Origin: Leptospira paudalimensis
Lineage (GTDB): Bacteria; Spirochaetota; Leptospiria; Leptospirales; Leptospiraceae
DNA: 64,000 nt
NCBI RefSeq assembly: GCF_026151345.1
Contig: NZ_JAMQPR010000001.1
Span: forward strand, 2,357,176-2,421,175
Reading direction: 5' to 3'
Shown here: positions 1-8,898 of the stretch, one piece after another
Position numbering within the stretch: position 1 is the first letter of the stretch
Layout: each line of letters opens with the position of its first letter
Translations under genes and position numbers: made by a program
Notes under the pieces: model-generated
The model's input: the letters and a program-made list of their open reading frames with translations, nothing else
The model's database searches: none
Told to the model about the DNA's origin: nothing

Positions 1-162
1 AAAAAACCAGAAGAACTCGGTGCTACTGGTTCCAAACTCGAAGTTGTTTCTCTTGAACCACCTCCTCCACGTATCGCTGGTCGAAAACTGGAAGCAGCAG
101 ATGCACAAGGTTTTGCATCTCAACTTGTAAAAGCTCTTCGCGAAGAAGCGAAGGTCATCTAA
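1..162 (+). CDS. etfB: Electron transfer flavoprotein beta subunit, C-terminal end (partial)
   Basis: Open frame from base 1 to a TAA at 160-162, giving the last 53 residues of a protein whose start lies upstream of the window. The tail ends in a charged helix (LVKALREEAKVI), as expected for the C-terminus of the ETF beta subunit. Identification rests mainly on context: etfA begins 10 bp downstream with its own strong ribosome binding site, the usual etfB-etfA order. ETF accepts electrons from acyl-CoA dehydrogenases and passes them to the quinone pool, which fits the acyl-CoA dehydrogenase encoded at 19.9-21.4 kb. Confidence 0.85.
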   Translation, partial: KKPEELGATGSKLEVVSLEPPPPRIAGRKLEAADAQGFASQLVKALREEAKVI

Positions 163-172
163 GGAGACGAAC

Positions 173-1132
173 ATGGCTGATGTTTTAGTAGTTGGTGAAT
201 TAAAAAACGGCGAACTTAAAAAAATCTCAAAAGAACTTACCTCTGCAGCTCGCAAAATTGCGGATGCAATTGGTGGTAAAGTTCACACTCTTATCATCAC
301 TGACAACGTTGACGCGTTTGCAGGTGATTTGAAAGCAGTTGGTGCTGATGCTGTGATCGGTGCAAACCTTGGTGAATTTTCACCAGAAGGTTATGCAAAC
401 GGTATTTTTGCCGTGATCCAAGAGAAAAAACCAGCAGTGGTTCTTATGCCACACTCTGCTCAAGGAAAAGAATACTCTGCAAGAGTTGCGATCAAAGCAA
501 ATGCTGGAATCGTAGCAGATGCAGTGGGTCTTTCTGTTGACGGTGGTAAAGTGGTAGCAAAAAAACCAATTTACTCTGGTAAAGCGTATGCGAACTTCAA
601 AGTGTCTTCTGACATCCAAATGTTCACTGTGCGTGCCAACTCACAAGAAGTAACTCCAAAAGAAGGAGCAGGTGCGGTTGAAAAATCTGGCGCTTCTGCT
701 GGTGAAGTGAGAACAAAGTCACTTTCCAAAGACCTTTCTGGTGGAAACAAAGTGCAGTTAGCTGATGCTTCTATCATCGTATCTGGCGGACGCGGAATCA
801 AAGGTCCAGAAAACTGGCCTATCATCCAAGACTTAGCAGACACACTCGGTGCAGCACTTGGTGCTTCTCGTGCCACTGTGGATGCGGGATGGATTTCTCA
901 CTCACACCAAGTAGGACAAACAGGAAAAACTGTCTCCCCTAACTGTTACATCGCTTGCGGAATTTCCGGAGCCATCCAACACTTAGCGGGTATGGGTTCT
1001 TCTAAATACATCGTTGCAATCAACAAAGACGGAGATGCTCCGATCTTCAAAGTTGCAACGTATGGTGTTGTCGCTGATTTGTTTGAAGTAGTGCCTGCAC
1101 TTACTTCTGAATTCAAAAAAGTATTGGGTTAA
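173..1132 (+). CDS. etfA: Electron transfer flavoprotein alpha subunit
   Basis: This 319-residue protein has the normal length for ETF alpha. The N-terminal half is the alpha/beta domain ([17 protein letters not shown]). The C-terminal FAD-binding domain contains SRATVDAGW, the [21 protein letters not shown] segment and IQHLAGM, which are the family's flavin-contact signatures. With the beta subunit it forms the soluble heterodimer that carries electrons from beta-oxidation dehydrogenases. The ATG is preceded by AAGGAGACGA at ideal spacing, 10 bp after etfB stops, so the two are certainly co-transcribed. Known: family role. Seen: motifs and spacing. Confidence 0.97.
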   Translation: MADVLVVGELKNGELKKISKELTSAARKIADAIGGKVHTLIITDNVDAFAGDLKAVGADAVIGANLGEFSPEGYANGIFAVIQEKKPAVVLMPHSAQGKEYSARVAIKANAGIVADAVGLSVDGGKVVAKKPIYSGKAYANFKVSSDIQMFTVRANSQEVTPKEGAGAVEKSGASAGEVRTKSLSKDLSGGNKVQLADASIIVSGGRGIKGPENWPIIQDLADTLGAALGASRATVDAGWISHSHQVGQTGKTVSPNCYIACGISGAIQHLAGMGSSKYIVAINKDGDAPIFKVATYGVVADLFEVVPALTSEFKKVLG

Positions 1133-1155
1133 TTCCCAATACGAACCATCTAACT

Positions 1156-1737
1156 TTGAGAAATTTCCTTCTCAAAATCCAGATCGTTCTCTTTTTCTCT
1201 GTCCAATGGGGTTCCCTTTGGGCAGAGGATGGACGAGATCGTCTCAATGCCGTCATCGGCAAAATGAACTCCCTTGAAAGTTTTCGCGCCTCTGTCACTC
1301 TAAATGGTGGCCTCACTGGCGTTGTGTCTTACAAAAGCCCAAACCAACTCCATGTTAGGTTCAGTGATGGTAGGATCATCTCTTCCAATGGTAGAATATT
1401 ATGGTTCTACAATCCTGATTCCTCAATTGCAGGGAAACAAGACCTAAAAGGTGTTTCAGGTGGTCTTGGAGGATTATTATCTGGATATGAAAATGTGACT
1501 GTTAGTGGCAGAACATTTCGCCTTACATCTACAACCAAACGTTATAATGAAATCATTTTAGTCGTCTCTGAGAATGACCTTCCCCGTGTTCTCAAAATGA
1601 AACGTTCCGACGAAGAAATCACAGAAATTGCTTTTTCTGGCATTGCTACCAATATTGGTCTCGGAACAGGACTCTTTAACTTCCAACCTCCCACAAGCTC
1701 ACAGATTGTTGAGAACCCTCTCAACCAAAAGGAGTAA
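1156..1737 (+). CDS. LolA-like outer-membrane lipoprotein carrier
   Basis: A 193-residue protein starting at TTG with a signal peptide (residues 1-23, cleavage after SLWA). The mature part resembles the LolA fold: a helix with IGKMNSLESFRASVTLNGGL, then alternating strands (GVVSYKSPNQLHVRFSDG, SNGRILWFYNPDSS). LolA ferries lipoproteins across the periplasm to the outer membrane, and spirochaetes are rich in lipoproteins. It lies 23 bp after etfA and 2 bp before the next frame. The similarity is at fold level and the sequence is diverged, so it could be another DUF4292/LolA-superfamily protein. Confidence 0.7.
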   Translation: MRNFLLKIQIVLFFSVQWGSLWAEDGRDRLNAVIGKMNSLESFRASVTLNGGLTGVVSYKSPNQLHVRFSDGRIISSNGRILWFYNPDSSIAGKQDLKGVSGGLGGLLSGYENVTVSGRTFRLTSTTKRYNEIILVVSENDLPRVLKMKRSDEEITEIAFSGIATNIGLGTGLFNFQPPTSSQIVENPLNQKE

Positions 1738-1739
1738 TT

Positions 1740-3710
1740 GTGACACCAGTATCTCGTACCGAAGCGCATCGTGTTTTTGCGGATTTGTACCGCAAAACAA
1801 GGACACCTGAACACCAACAACTCATTGATGAAGCGATTTTAAAATCGAATGATGTCTTCATACGGATTGACCTCATCCGAAAAGTGGACGAAGACTACGA
1901 AAATAAAAACAAACCCAAAAAAGAAGACAGTCGTGACCGAGGATTACCAGAGAGAGATCAACCAAAAAGAGAAGTGATTTCTCGCACCTCTACTCCCGAT
2001 CCAAAACCAAAACGATCAAGTGATTTAGTTACGATAGACAGTGCCAAACAAAAACAAAATCCAACAAAGAAAAAGGCCGCCGAACAGAAACAAGGTGGAG
2101 GTCTACTTGCAGGACTTTTTGGTGGTGGGAACAATACAAACAATTCCATAGGTAAATTTGCCAAAGAAACGGGAACCATCGACATTGGTTTATTCGGCAG
2201 AAATCCCGCGATCTCAAATAATGTGGAACGAATTTTTCGTGGACTCAAAGAAGATGTCCTCATCCCAACCATCCAAGCCCTACGTGTTTCAGAACAACAA
2301 GGTTGGAGGATTTGGACTCCACTCGTTTATAATATCATCAATAATTTTAATAAGTTTTTTAATGCCTTTGCATCACTTGATGCACTCATCTTAGATAAAA
2401 TATCTGCTGATATTTTTTTGGAACGTTCTCTCAAAATGCAGATGTTTTATGTACGTTTTTTGCAAAGAGATGATGCAAAAGATATCATATTGTCCAACCT
2501 ACCAGACATCGTGAAGATGGATGAAAAACTCACACCCAAACTTAACAAAATCATGGAAGGTGTGAACTATGCGATCAATTTAGAAAACAACAAACCAAAG
2601 TTATCTGATGCGATCACTGCTTTTTATATCGTAGCAAAGAAAAAAATGTTCACTTGGCCGGAAATTGTCACCGACTTACGAGTTCCACCTATCCAAGAAC
2701 ATAAATTCCAAGCAGCACGTGAAATCCAAAAAGAAGTGGAGATTACTGTAGCCAAAATTTCTGACGATATCAACACAAGAACCTTCAAAAAGGAAGAATT
2801 ACAAAATCTTAGATCCAGGTATTTTTCCATCGATGACAAAGGAAAAATCAGTTTTGATTTTTTGAACCAAGTTGTAGATGATTTTATGGCTCATCATATG
2901 CCTGAGTCGGCAAAAAGCCAAACTGTCAAAAATAGTTACAAATCACAACCACACCGACTTGTTTATTTATTACTACGTGACCTACAAACAGTTTACATCA
3001 ATCTCATCGAAGGTTATGTTCGGTTAGGTGATAAAAACCAAAATCAAGAACTTCTCATCATCCAACCAGGTCTTTTTAGAAACGAAATTGACCAACTGAA
3101 TACACTTGTTCGAACCATTGATAATTTTAATAAAAAATTTCCAAGTTTCCAATATAGTTTCCAACAGTATGGTATGGATTATAGCACAGGGAATGCAGCA
3201 AGTGATCAAATTGCGGGAACCATTGTCCAAGCACTCCAAGATGCATCTGAATTTTTTGGAAGTTTTGCTGGAAAACTCAATATCATCGTGGAAAACCACT
3301 TGATGGCAAAGGTGACAGAATCAAAGGGAAAAACAAACGACAAAATCATTTCCACCAAAGACAAAGTCATCGAAGAAGTAAAAATTGCCCAAAGGTTTAT
3401 ACCTCACTACGACAAAGCAGTTGTTGCAAAAGAAAGAATCAATGGAATGAAAGTGGAAGATGTTTTCATTCAATTTACAAAGTATTTATACAATTATGCT
3501 GTTATCTTTAAAGACCCAACAACTACATCCAAACTAACAGCTCACAGAAAAATCGAACAAGAACTGATCAAACTCAACAAAGAATACGAACGACTTACCT
3601 ACTCTACTTTTCACAAAGCTAGTGGGAATCCAGAACCAACTTCAGGAGAGGCAAATAGTTCGGAATCGAATGAGACAAGCGAAACAACAGGGGAAGAGGA
3701 AGATACTTGA
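1740..3710 (+). CDS. Large spirochaete protein of unknown function
   Basis: A 656-residue soluble protein with a GTG start 2 bp after the LolA-like gene. No signal peptide or clear membrane span is visible. Residues 1-55 form a charged helical segment. Residues 55-135 are low-complexity, rich in Lys, Pro and Gln and ending in a Gly-rich stretch (GGGLLAGLFGGGNN). From about residue 140 to 620 it is mostly helical, and the tail (TSGEANSSESNETSETTGEEEDT) is acidic and disordered. It may belong to one of the spirochaete-restricted DUFs, possibly a DUF5312-like family, but I cannot confirm that. Its stop overlaps the trpS start, so it is translationally coupled to trpS. Confidence 0.85.
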   Translation: MTPVSRTEAHRVFADLYRKTRTPEHQQLIDEAILKSNDVFIRIDLIRKVDEDYENKNKPKKEDSRDRGLPERDQPKREVISRTSTPDPKPKRSSDLVTIDSAKQKQNPTKKKAAEQKQGGGLLAGLFGGGNNTNNSIGKFAKETGTIDIGLFGRNPAISNNVERIFRGLKEDVLIPTIQALRVSEQQGWRIWTPLVYNIINNFNKFFNAFASLDALILDKISADIFLERSLKMQMFYVRFLQRDDAKDIILSNLPDIVKMDEKLTPKLNKIMEGVNYAINLENNKPKLSDAITAFYIVAKKKMFTWPEIVTDLRVPPIQEHKFQAAREIQKEVEITVAKISDDINTRTFKKEELQNLRSRYFSIDDKGKISFDFLNQVVDDFMAHHMPESAKSQTVKNSYKSQPHRLVYLLLRDLQTVYINLIEGYVRLGDKNQNQELLIIQPGLFRNEIDQLNTLVRTIDNFNKKFPSFQYSFQQYGMDYSTGNAASDQIAGTIVQALQDASEFFGSFAGKLNIIVENHLMAKVTESKGKTNDKIISTKDKVIEEVKIAQRFIPHYDKAVVAKERINGMKVEDVFIQFTKYLYNYAVIFKDPTTTSKLTAHRKIEQELIKLNKEYERLTYSTFHKASGNPEPTSGEANSSESNETSETTGEEEDT

Positions 3711-4675
3711 GAGTTCTCACAGGATTACAACCGTCAGGAAAATTACATTTAGGAAACTACTTCTCAGCGATCAAAAAAATCTTAGATTACCAATCAAAGG
3801 AAGAATTATTTTTATTCATCGCGAACCTTCATGCCTTAACTACCTTTCGTTCCAAAGAAGAACTGAAAGACTACACCTTGGGTTGTGCAATCGACTTACT
3901 GGCACTAGGTGTTGATCCAAACAAAACAGTTTTTTGGGTACAAAGTGATGTCCCCCAAGTCACAGAACTCACTTGGTATTTATCACAATCGATTACTGTT
4001 TCGCAATTACAACTTGCCCATTCTTTTAAAGACAAAGTTGCCAAAGGATTTGTTCCAGGGGCAGGTCTTTTTACCTATCCGATCCTTATGGCAAGTGACA
4101 TCTTACTGTTTTCAGCAGAAAAAGTTCCCGTCGGAAAAGACCAAAAACAACATTTGGAATTTGCTCGGGACATTGCAGAAAAATTCAACTCTCAATTTGG
4201 ATCTGTTTTGACACTCCCAGAACCAGACATTGATGAAAACACGGCAACGGTTCCTGGTGTAGATGGTGCAAAGATGTCTAAATCGTATAACAATACGATT
4301 GATTTTTTTGGTAGCGAAAAAGAGATCAAAAAGAAAGTGATGTCGATTGTCAGTGATTCAAAAGCCATCGAAGAACCAAAAGATCCAGACCAGTCTATCA
4401 TTTTCCAAATTCATTCTTTATTCTTAACGAATTCCGAAAAAGAAGTACAAAAACAAAAATACAGACAAGGTGGATTTGGATATGGGGATTTAAAAAAAGA
4501 CCTCTTAGAATCCATACTGAATCATTTTACACCTTTCCGATCCAAACGAGAGGAACTCTCACAAAACTTAGATTATGTTCATTCTGTATTAAAAACTGGA
4601 AAACAAAAAGCACAAGAAGTTGCGGAACAAAAATTAAGTGAAGTGAGAAACACACTCGGCATTTATCCTTTCTAA
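3707..4675 (+). CDS. trpS: Tryptophanyl-tRNA synthetase
   Basis: A 322-residue class Ic aminoacyl-tRNA synthetase that charges tRNA-Trp. The HIGH-type signature is PSGKLHLGNY (residues 9-18) and the KMSKS loop is AKMSKSYNN (residues 188-196), both intact. MASDILLF and the PVGKDQKQH segment of the active site are also present. The TTG start at 3707 overlaps the previous stop by 4 bp (TTGA), so translation is probably coupled. The length matches bacterial TrpRS. Confidence 0.97.
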   Translation: MRVLTGLQPSGKLHLGNYFSAIKKILDYQSKEELFLFIANLHALTTFRSKEELKDYTLGCAIDLLALGVDPNKTVFWVQSDVPQVTELTWYLSQSITVSQLQLAHSFKDKVAKGFVPGAGLFTYPILMASDILLFSAEKVPVGKDQKQHLEFARDIAEKFNSQFGSVLTLPEPDIDENTATVPGVDGAKMSKSYNNTIDFFGSEKEIKKKVMSIVSDSKAIEEPKDPDQSIIFQIHSLFLTNSEKEVQKQKYRQGGFGYGDLKKDLLESILNHFTPFRSKREELSQNLDYVHSVLKTGKQKAQEVAEQKLSEVRNTLGIYPF

Positions 4676-4718
4676 ATTTAAAGGAGACCAAGTATTTCAT
4701 TTTTGAACCTCTCCTTGT

Positions 4719-6548
4719 GTGAGAGTAAACACAAAACTACTTCCTAATTCTAACTTTGGATGGTTTTGTTTAGGAATTTGTGTTACAGCCACAACAATCA
4801 AAATCGGAAACAAAATCCCTGGGATTTATGCATTTCTCTTTTTGTTCCAACTGCTTTTCTTTTGCCTATTCGTAATCCTTCCTCCAAGGCTAACAAAACA
4901 TTACAATCGTCGTATCCCGTGGGTGATTGTTGCATCGTTTCTATTTTTACTCTTTGCCGATACCAACCAATCATTGTCTCAAAGGTTACCAAAACGTTTT
5001 TTCCGAGACTTTTTAAAACAAGAACTGAGCATAGCACCACTTTCTCCATTTGAATCACGAATTGTAATGGGCCTTGTGACTGGTTCCACAAAAGAAATTC
5101 CAAAAGACTTCAAAGAACTAGCAAAGGAATCTGGCATCTTACACCTATTTGCTGCTTCAGGACTTCATTTAGGAATTTTTATTGGATCCATTCAATTTTT
5201 AGGAAACTTAATTTTTTCCAAACACCGTTGGTTATCCATCCTATTCTCACTTGGATTTGGATTTTTGTACTTATATGTTTTAAACTTTCCTGTCTCATTT
5301 GTAAGAGCTTACCTCTTTGCATTTTTGACATTAGTCTCATCTTTATTTTACCGCAAAATTGCCGTTAGTGATTTACTGATCATATCTTCTGCGACCATTG
5401 CATTGTTTTGTTTCTCAGACTTTTTAAGCATTGGATTTTTACTCTCCTTTAGTGCTGTTTTTGGAATCTTTTATCTCAAACCCAGTCTGGACCAAATATT
5501 TTATAAAGGTAGTAAATCCTTCTTAAAGGAAAATTTTACACTCACAATCGTTTGTTCCTTATGTTCGTTCCCGGTTCTTTTGTATTATTTTCGCTCTTAT
5601 TCATTTGGAGGGATTTGGATCAATTATTGTTTGGTTCCACTTGCTGGAATCTTACTTCCTAGTTTGTATATGACACTCCTCCTCCAAAGTTTTTTACCAG
5701 GTTCACTCTCACTTCTTTTATCCCATTGGATTTGGATACCGGCAAGTTACTTACTTTCCTTTTTTCTAAAACTCTTCCAATGTTTATCAAATTTCGAAAG
5801 AGCTTACAAGGAATGGAAAGCGGAATCTTCCCTTCTATTCATGTTATCACTCCTTCTTATTTTGATCCTTTGGGGACTACATCGTTACAACCTAAACCAA
5901 AACAGAATCACCAATCGATTGATCCTTAGTGTATTGTTTCTTTTTTTTCCATTTAGTTTTTGGCACGAAGAGGTTAAGCCTCTACCGATTCTCACCCAAT
6001 CGGGAAAAGGGTATTTTACAATCACTCTCGAAAACAAAATGTATCTTTATGGAATTTGTTCGCCTCATAAACGGATCGGCCTCCCAAATACAATCCATCC
6101 AATCAAACAAATATTATTTGAATCAGAATCTTGTTTGCAAACAGCTTTAAGACTGCAAAAAAAAGAGAAAATTAAAGATGTGATTTTTTTCGAAACACAG
6201 GCTTCCCCTTTCGTTCGGCAATATAAAAAACAAGGTATCAAAATCCAATCTTCACTCCGAATGGGAAACGATCTCACAAAGAATGTAACATTATTTCGAT
6301 TTGATGGCAATCCGAAGGAAGTGAACTCCTTATTACGTGCCTTAAAAGAATCGGAAACATTCAATTCCTTACAAAAATGGAAGGGAATCTTGGTTCTCGA
6401 TTTCCCTCCTTGGAAAAAAAAGGAAGCAAAAGAATGGATCACCTACCAAAAACTACTTGGGATTTCTAACGCATGGAAAATCATCATCGTTGAGGATCAA
6501 TTTGAAATCTCCTTATTCCACTATCTCACAAATCCAAACCTTCTTTGA
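4719..6548 (+). CDS. comEC: ComEC/Rec2-family DNA uptake channel protein
   Basis: This 609-residue inner-membrane protein carries the ComEC competence domain: a soluble N-terminal stretch, the signature ESGILHLFAASGLHLGIF at about residues 136-153, and roughly ten hydrophobic spans to about residue 440. ComEC forms the channel that moves single-stranded DNA across the inner membrane. The GTG start at 4719 is the first possible start, because an in-frame TGA lies at 4704. The C-terminal 170 residues occupy the place of the usual metallo-beta-lactamase domain but show no HxHxDH motif, so that domain is degenerate or replaced. The 3' end overlaps the rsmA start. Confidence 0.88.
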   Translation: MRVNTKLLPNSNFGWFCLGICVTATTIKIGNKIPGIYAFLFLFQLLFFCLFVILPPRLTKHYNRRIPWVIVASFLFLLFADTNQSLSQRLPKRFFRDFLKQELSIAPLSPFESRIVMGLVTGSTKEIPKDFKELAKESGILHLFAASGLHLGIFIGSIQFLGNLIFSKHRWLSILFSLGFGFLYLYVLNFPVSFVRAYLFAFLTLVSSLFYRKIAVSDLLIISSATIALFCFSDFLSIGFLLSFSAVFGIFYLKPSLDQIFYKGSKSFLKENFTLTIVCSLCSFPVLLYYFRSYSFGGIWINYCLVPLAGILLPSLYMTLLLQSFLPGSLSLLLSHWIWIPASYLLSFFLKLFQCLSNFERAYKEWKAESSLLFMLSLLLILILWGLHRYNLNQNRITNRLILSVLFLFFPFSFWHEEVKPLPILTQSGKGYFTITLENKMYLYGICSPHKRIGLPNTIHPIKQILFESESCLQTALRLQKKEKIKDVIFFETQASPFVRQYKKQGIKIQSSLRMGNDLTKNVTLFRFDGNPKEVNSLLRALKESETFNSLQKWKGILVLDFPPWKKKEAKEWITYQKLLGISNAWKIIIVEDQFEISLFHYLTNPNLL

Positions 6549-7380
6549 ACAAAAAGGAATCAGAGCCCAAAAAAAATTTGGTCAAAATTTCCTAATCGAT
6601 CAAAACATTGTGGAATATATCGTCAATACCGCAAAACCATTGTTTACTGAAGATGATGTATCTTTGGCAGAAATTGGAATTGGACTTGGAACTTTAACTT
6701 ATCCAATTTTGAGTTTAGGAAAACATACTGATTTATTTGAAATTGATTTTGCTTACATCCAATTGGCAAAAGAAGATATTTTACCTAAATTTCCCAAAGC
6801 AAATTTATTTGCAGGTGATGCCTTAGAAAATTTACACCATATTTTTCCTAAAAAAGTTTTTGTATTTGGAAACTTACCTTACCACCTCACAACAGAAATC
6901 ATCAACACACTGATCATCCATTGCCGAAACTTCCAAGGTGGAATTTTTATGGTACAAAAGGAGTTTGCAGAACGGCTTGTGAAAGAAACCTCTTCTCTCT
7001 CCGTATTTTTATCTGCCTTCTGCGAAGTGAAATACCTAAAGACAGTCCATAAAAATTGTTTTTTTCCCATTCCCAAAATCCATTCCGCTCTCATTTTACT
7101 CTCTCCCAAAAAAGAAAAGGGCAAACAGCACTGGTCTCCTCAATCAGAAGTGGAAGTGGAAATTTGGTCTCGGATGTTACGAACTGTGTTTTGGGGGAAA
7201 CGAAAACAAATCCAAGTGAGTTTACGGGAATCTCCCTTTTCAGATGATCCCAATTTCCGTGAGGCTCTGGGTGAAGCATTGGTTCGTTCAGAAATCCCTC
7301 CTACCAAACGACCTGAAGAATTGAACCGTGAACAATTTCTGAATCTTGGTCAACATTTACTTGACATTTTGTCAAAATGA
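6502..7380 (+). CDS. rsmA: 16S rRNA dimethyladenosine transferase (RsmA/KsgA)
   Basis: RsmA dimethylates the two adjacent adenines near the 3' end of 16S rRNA, a late step in small-subunit assembly. Visible motifs are KKFGQNFLID at the N-terminus, the SAM-binding EIGIGLGTLT, the ligand Glu in LFEID, GDAL, and the catalytic NLPYHLTT. I chose the TTG at 6502 (292 residues, beginning MKSPYSTISQ). The open frame extends to a TTG at 6457, but those residues only overlap comEC and do not look like the family's N-terminus. Even so, the gene overlaps comEC by 47 bp. Confidence 0.93.
   Translation: MKSPYSTISQIQTFFEQKGIRAQKKFGQNFLIDQNIVEYIVNTAKPLFTEDDVSLAEIGIGLGTLTYPILSLGKHTDLFEIDFAYIQLAKEDILPKFPKANLFAGDALENLHHIFPKKVFVFGNLPYHLTTEIINTLIIHCRNFQGGIFMVQKEFAERLVKETSSLSVFLSAFCEVKYLKTVHKNCFFPIPKIHSALILLSPKKEKGKQHWSPQSEVEVEIWSRMLRTVFWGKRKQIQVSLRESPFSDDPNFREALGEALVRSEIPPTKRPEELNREQFLNLGQHLLDILSK
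7361..7375. promoter_or_regulatory. Inverted repeat TTGACA-N3-TGTCAA upstream of the fatty acid hydroxylase gene
   Basis: A perfect 6-bp inverted repeat with a 3-bp spacer at the very end of rsmA. A third TGTCAA lies at 7382-7387, and TATAGT at 7388-7393 sits just before the hydroxylase ATG. The arms match those of the operator-like palindrome at 26948-26965, though the spacer differs. Spacing from TTGACA to TATAGT is 21 bp, too long for a standard promoter, so I read this as a possible regulator site only. Confidence 0.3.
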
Positions 7381-7398
7381 TGTCAAATATAGTCCGCT

Positions 7399-8643
7399 AT
7401 GTTTGAGAATTTCACACCCCCTCCCATTGTAACGTATGCCATCCCCGTTTTTTTCCTTTTGATTGGCATTGAAGTGTACATCGGTTACCGCAGGAACAAA
7501 GACCTGTACCGGTTGAATGATTCGATTGCCGATTTGAGTACGGGAATCATCTCCCAAATTTGGGGCCTTTTCCAAAAAGGTGTGGGTTTATATGCCTATT
7601 TTTATATCTATGAACACTTTCGATTTTTTGAATTTGCCATGACAAACCCTTGGGCATGGGTGCTTTGTATTGTCGGTCAAGATTTCTGTTATTATTGGTC
7701 ACACCGCTTAGCACATGAAGTGAATTTCCTTTGGGCTGGACACGTCATCCACCACCACAGTGAAGAATACAACCTTGTGGTTGCCCTCAGACAAACTGGT
7801 CTTGGCGGCCTTGTGACTTGGGTATTTTATGTGCCACTCGCTCTCATTGGGTTTCACCCATGGATGTATCTTGCCAGCGGACAAATCAATCTTATCTACC
7901 AATTTTGGGTACACACAAAAGCAGTTGGTAAAATTGGAAAGATTGGTGAGTACATCCTTTCGACACCTTCTCACCACCGAGTTCACCACGCGATTAACCC
8001 AATCTACATCGACAAAAACCATGGTGGGATTTTTATCCTCTTTGATCGTATGTTCGGGACTTTCCAAGAAGAAACAGAACCTTGTGTGTATGGAACTGTA
8101 AAACCACTTCGCAGTTTTAACCCAGTGTATGCAAACTTCCACTACTACTGGGAACTTCTAAAACAAGCCTTTGCCGCCGAATACTTTATGGATAAAATCC
8201 GCGTCTTTTTGAAACCACCAGGTTGGTACCCAAGACAGGGAAACCAACCAGCAGGATTTTTACCCATTCCAGAAGTAAGCCCAAATTCATTCCAAAAGTA
8301 TGACCCTAAACCTGCTACTGAAGTAAAAACCTATACAACCACTTGGTTTGTTTTGGTCTTACTCCTCTCGTTTGCGTTTTTACTCTTTGTTCCAAAATTC
8401 AGTTTTGTCTCTCAAGTCCTTGTTACCATTTGGGTGACACTTTCCCTCGTTTCCATCAATGCACTGATTGAAAACAAATCTTGGGCGGGGGCCTTGGAGA
8501 TTACAAGACTCCTCTTTGGATTTTTAGTGCTTGGATACTTTGATGTCAATTGGGCATATTATGCCATTGGCATTGTTTGTTTGGTGATTGCCGGTATTTA
8601 TCTCTACCGCACTGGCCAACAGAAAACACAAGCCGCCTCCTAA
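7399..8643 (+). CDS. Sterol desaturase/fatty acid hydroxylase family membrane protein
   Basis: A 414-residue integral membrane di-iron oxygenase. The histidine clusters of the family are present: HRLAHEVNFLWAGH followed by HHHSEEYN, and later PSHHRVHHAIN. Several membrane spans flank them, and an extra C-terminal block of four or so spans (about residues 310-405) makes the architecture resemble alkylglycerol monooxygenase-like proteins more than plain sterol desaturases. The likely reaction is O2-dependent hydroxylation or desaturation of a lipid chain, with substrate unknown. The ATG lies 18 bp after rsmA. Confidence 0.85.
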   Translation: MFENFTPPPIVTYAIPVFFLLIGIEVYIGYRRNKDLYRLNDSIADLSTGIISQIWGLFQKGVGLYAYFYIYEHFRFFEFAMTNPWAWVLCIVGQDFCYYWSHRLAHEVNFLWAGHVIHHHSEEYNLVVALRQTGLGGLVTWVFYVPLALIGFHPWMYLASGQINLIYQFWVHTKAVGKIGKIGEYILSTPSHHRVHHAINPIYIDKNHGGIFILFDRMFGTFQEETEPCVYGTVKPLRSFNPVYANFHYYWELLKQAFAAEYFMDKIRVFLKPPGWYPRQGNQPAGFLPIPEVSPNSFQKYDPKPATEVKTYTTTWFVLVLLLSFAFLLFVPKFSFVSQVLVTIWVTLSLVSINALIENKSWAGALEITRLLFGFLVLGYFDVNWAYYAIGIVCLVIAGIYLYRTGQQKTQAAS

Positions 8644-8655
8644 TCGGAACCGAAA

Positions 8656-8684
8656 GGAAGGATCGAAACCCAATCGGTCCTTTC
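8656..8684 (+). terminator. Possible terminator hairpin after the hydroxylase gene
   Basis: Arms around AAGGATCG (8658-8665) and CGGTCCTT (8675-8682) form a stem of about ten pairs including two G-U pairs, 13 bp after the stop codon. The downstream tract is pyrimidine-rich (TCCCTTCCCTTAT) rather than a clean T-run, so termination efficiency is uncertain. Confidence 0.35.
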
Positions 8685-8722
8685 CCTTCCCTTATCCCCT
8701 GTTTCTAAAACCATTCCAATCT

Positions 8723-8767
8723 AATTAACAACGTTAATTTTTCATTTCCTTCCGAGAAAAGGAAATG
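8723..8767. repeat. Two adjacent inverted repeats in the 8.7 kb intergenic region
   Basis: First repeat: AATTAAC (8723-8729) and GTTAATT (8733-8739), 7-bp arms with a 3-bp spacer. Second repeat: CATTTCCTT (8743-8751) and AAGGAAATG (8759-8767), perfect 9-bp arms with a 7-bp loop. Neither is followed by a T-run on either strand, so they look more like RNA structure or protein sites than terminators. Confidence 0.5.
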
Positions 8768-8898
8768 ACAGAGACTGGACCCACTTTCTTATGTCACATA
8801 AAAGCCATGATTGACGCAAGTTTCCGACCTCTTCGCCTTGACCAGGTGGGTGGCCGTGAGAATTTGGCATTGCACCATAGTTTTTGAGGCGAAATGAG

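Noticed and set aside
4680..4704. AAGGAG after trpS as ribosome binding site of a short peptide
   Set aside because: No ATG, GTG or TTG at proper spacing opens a meaningful frame; comEC starts later at 4719.
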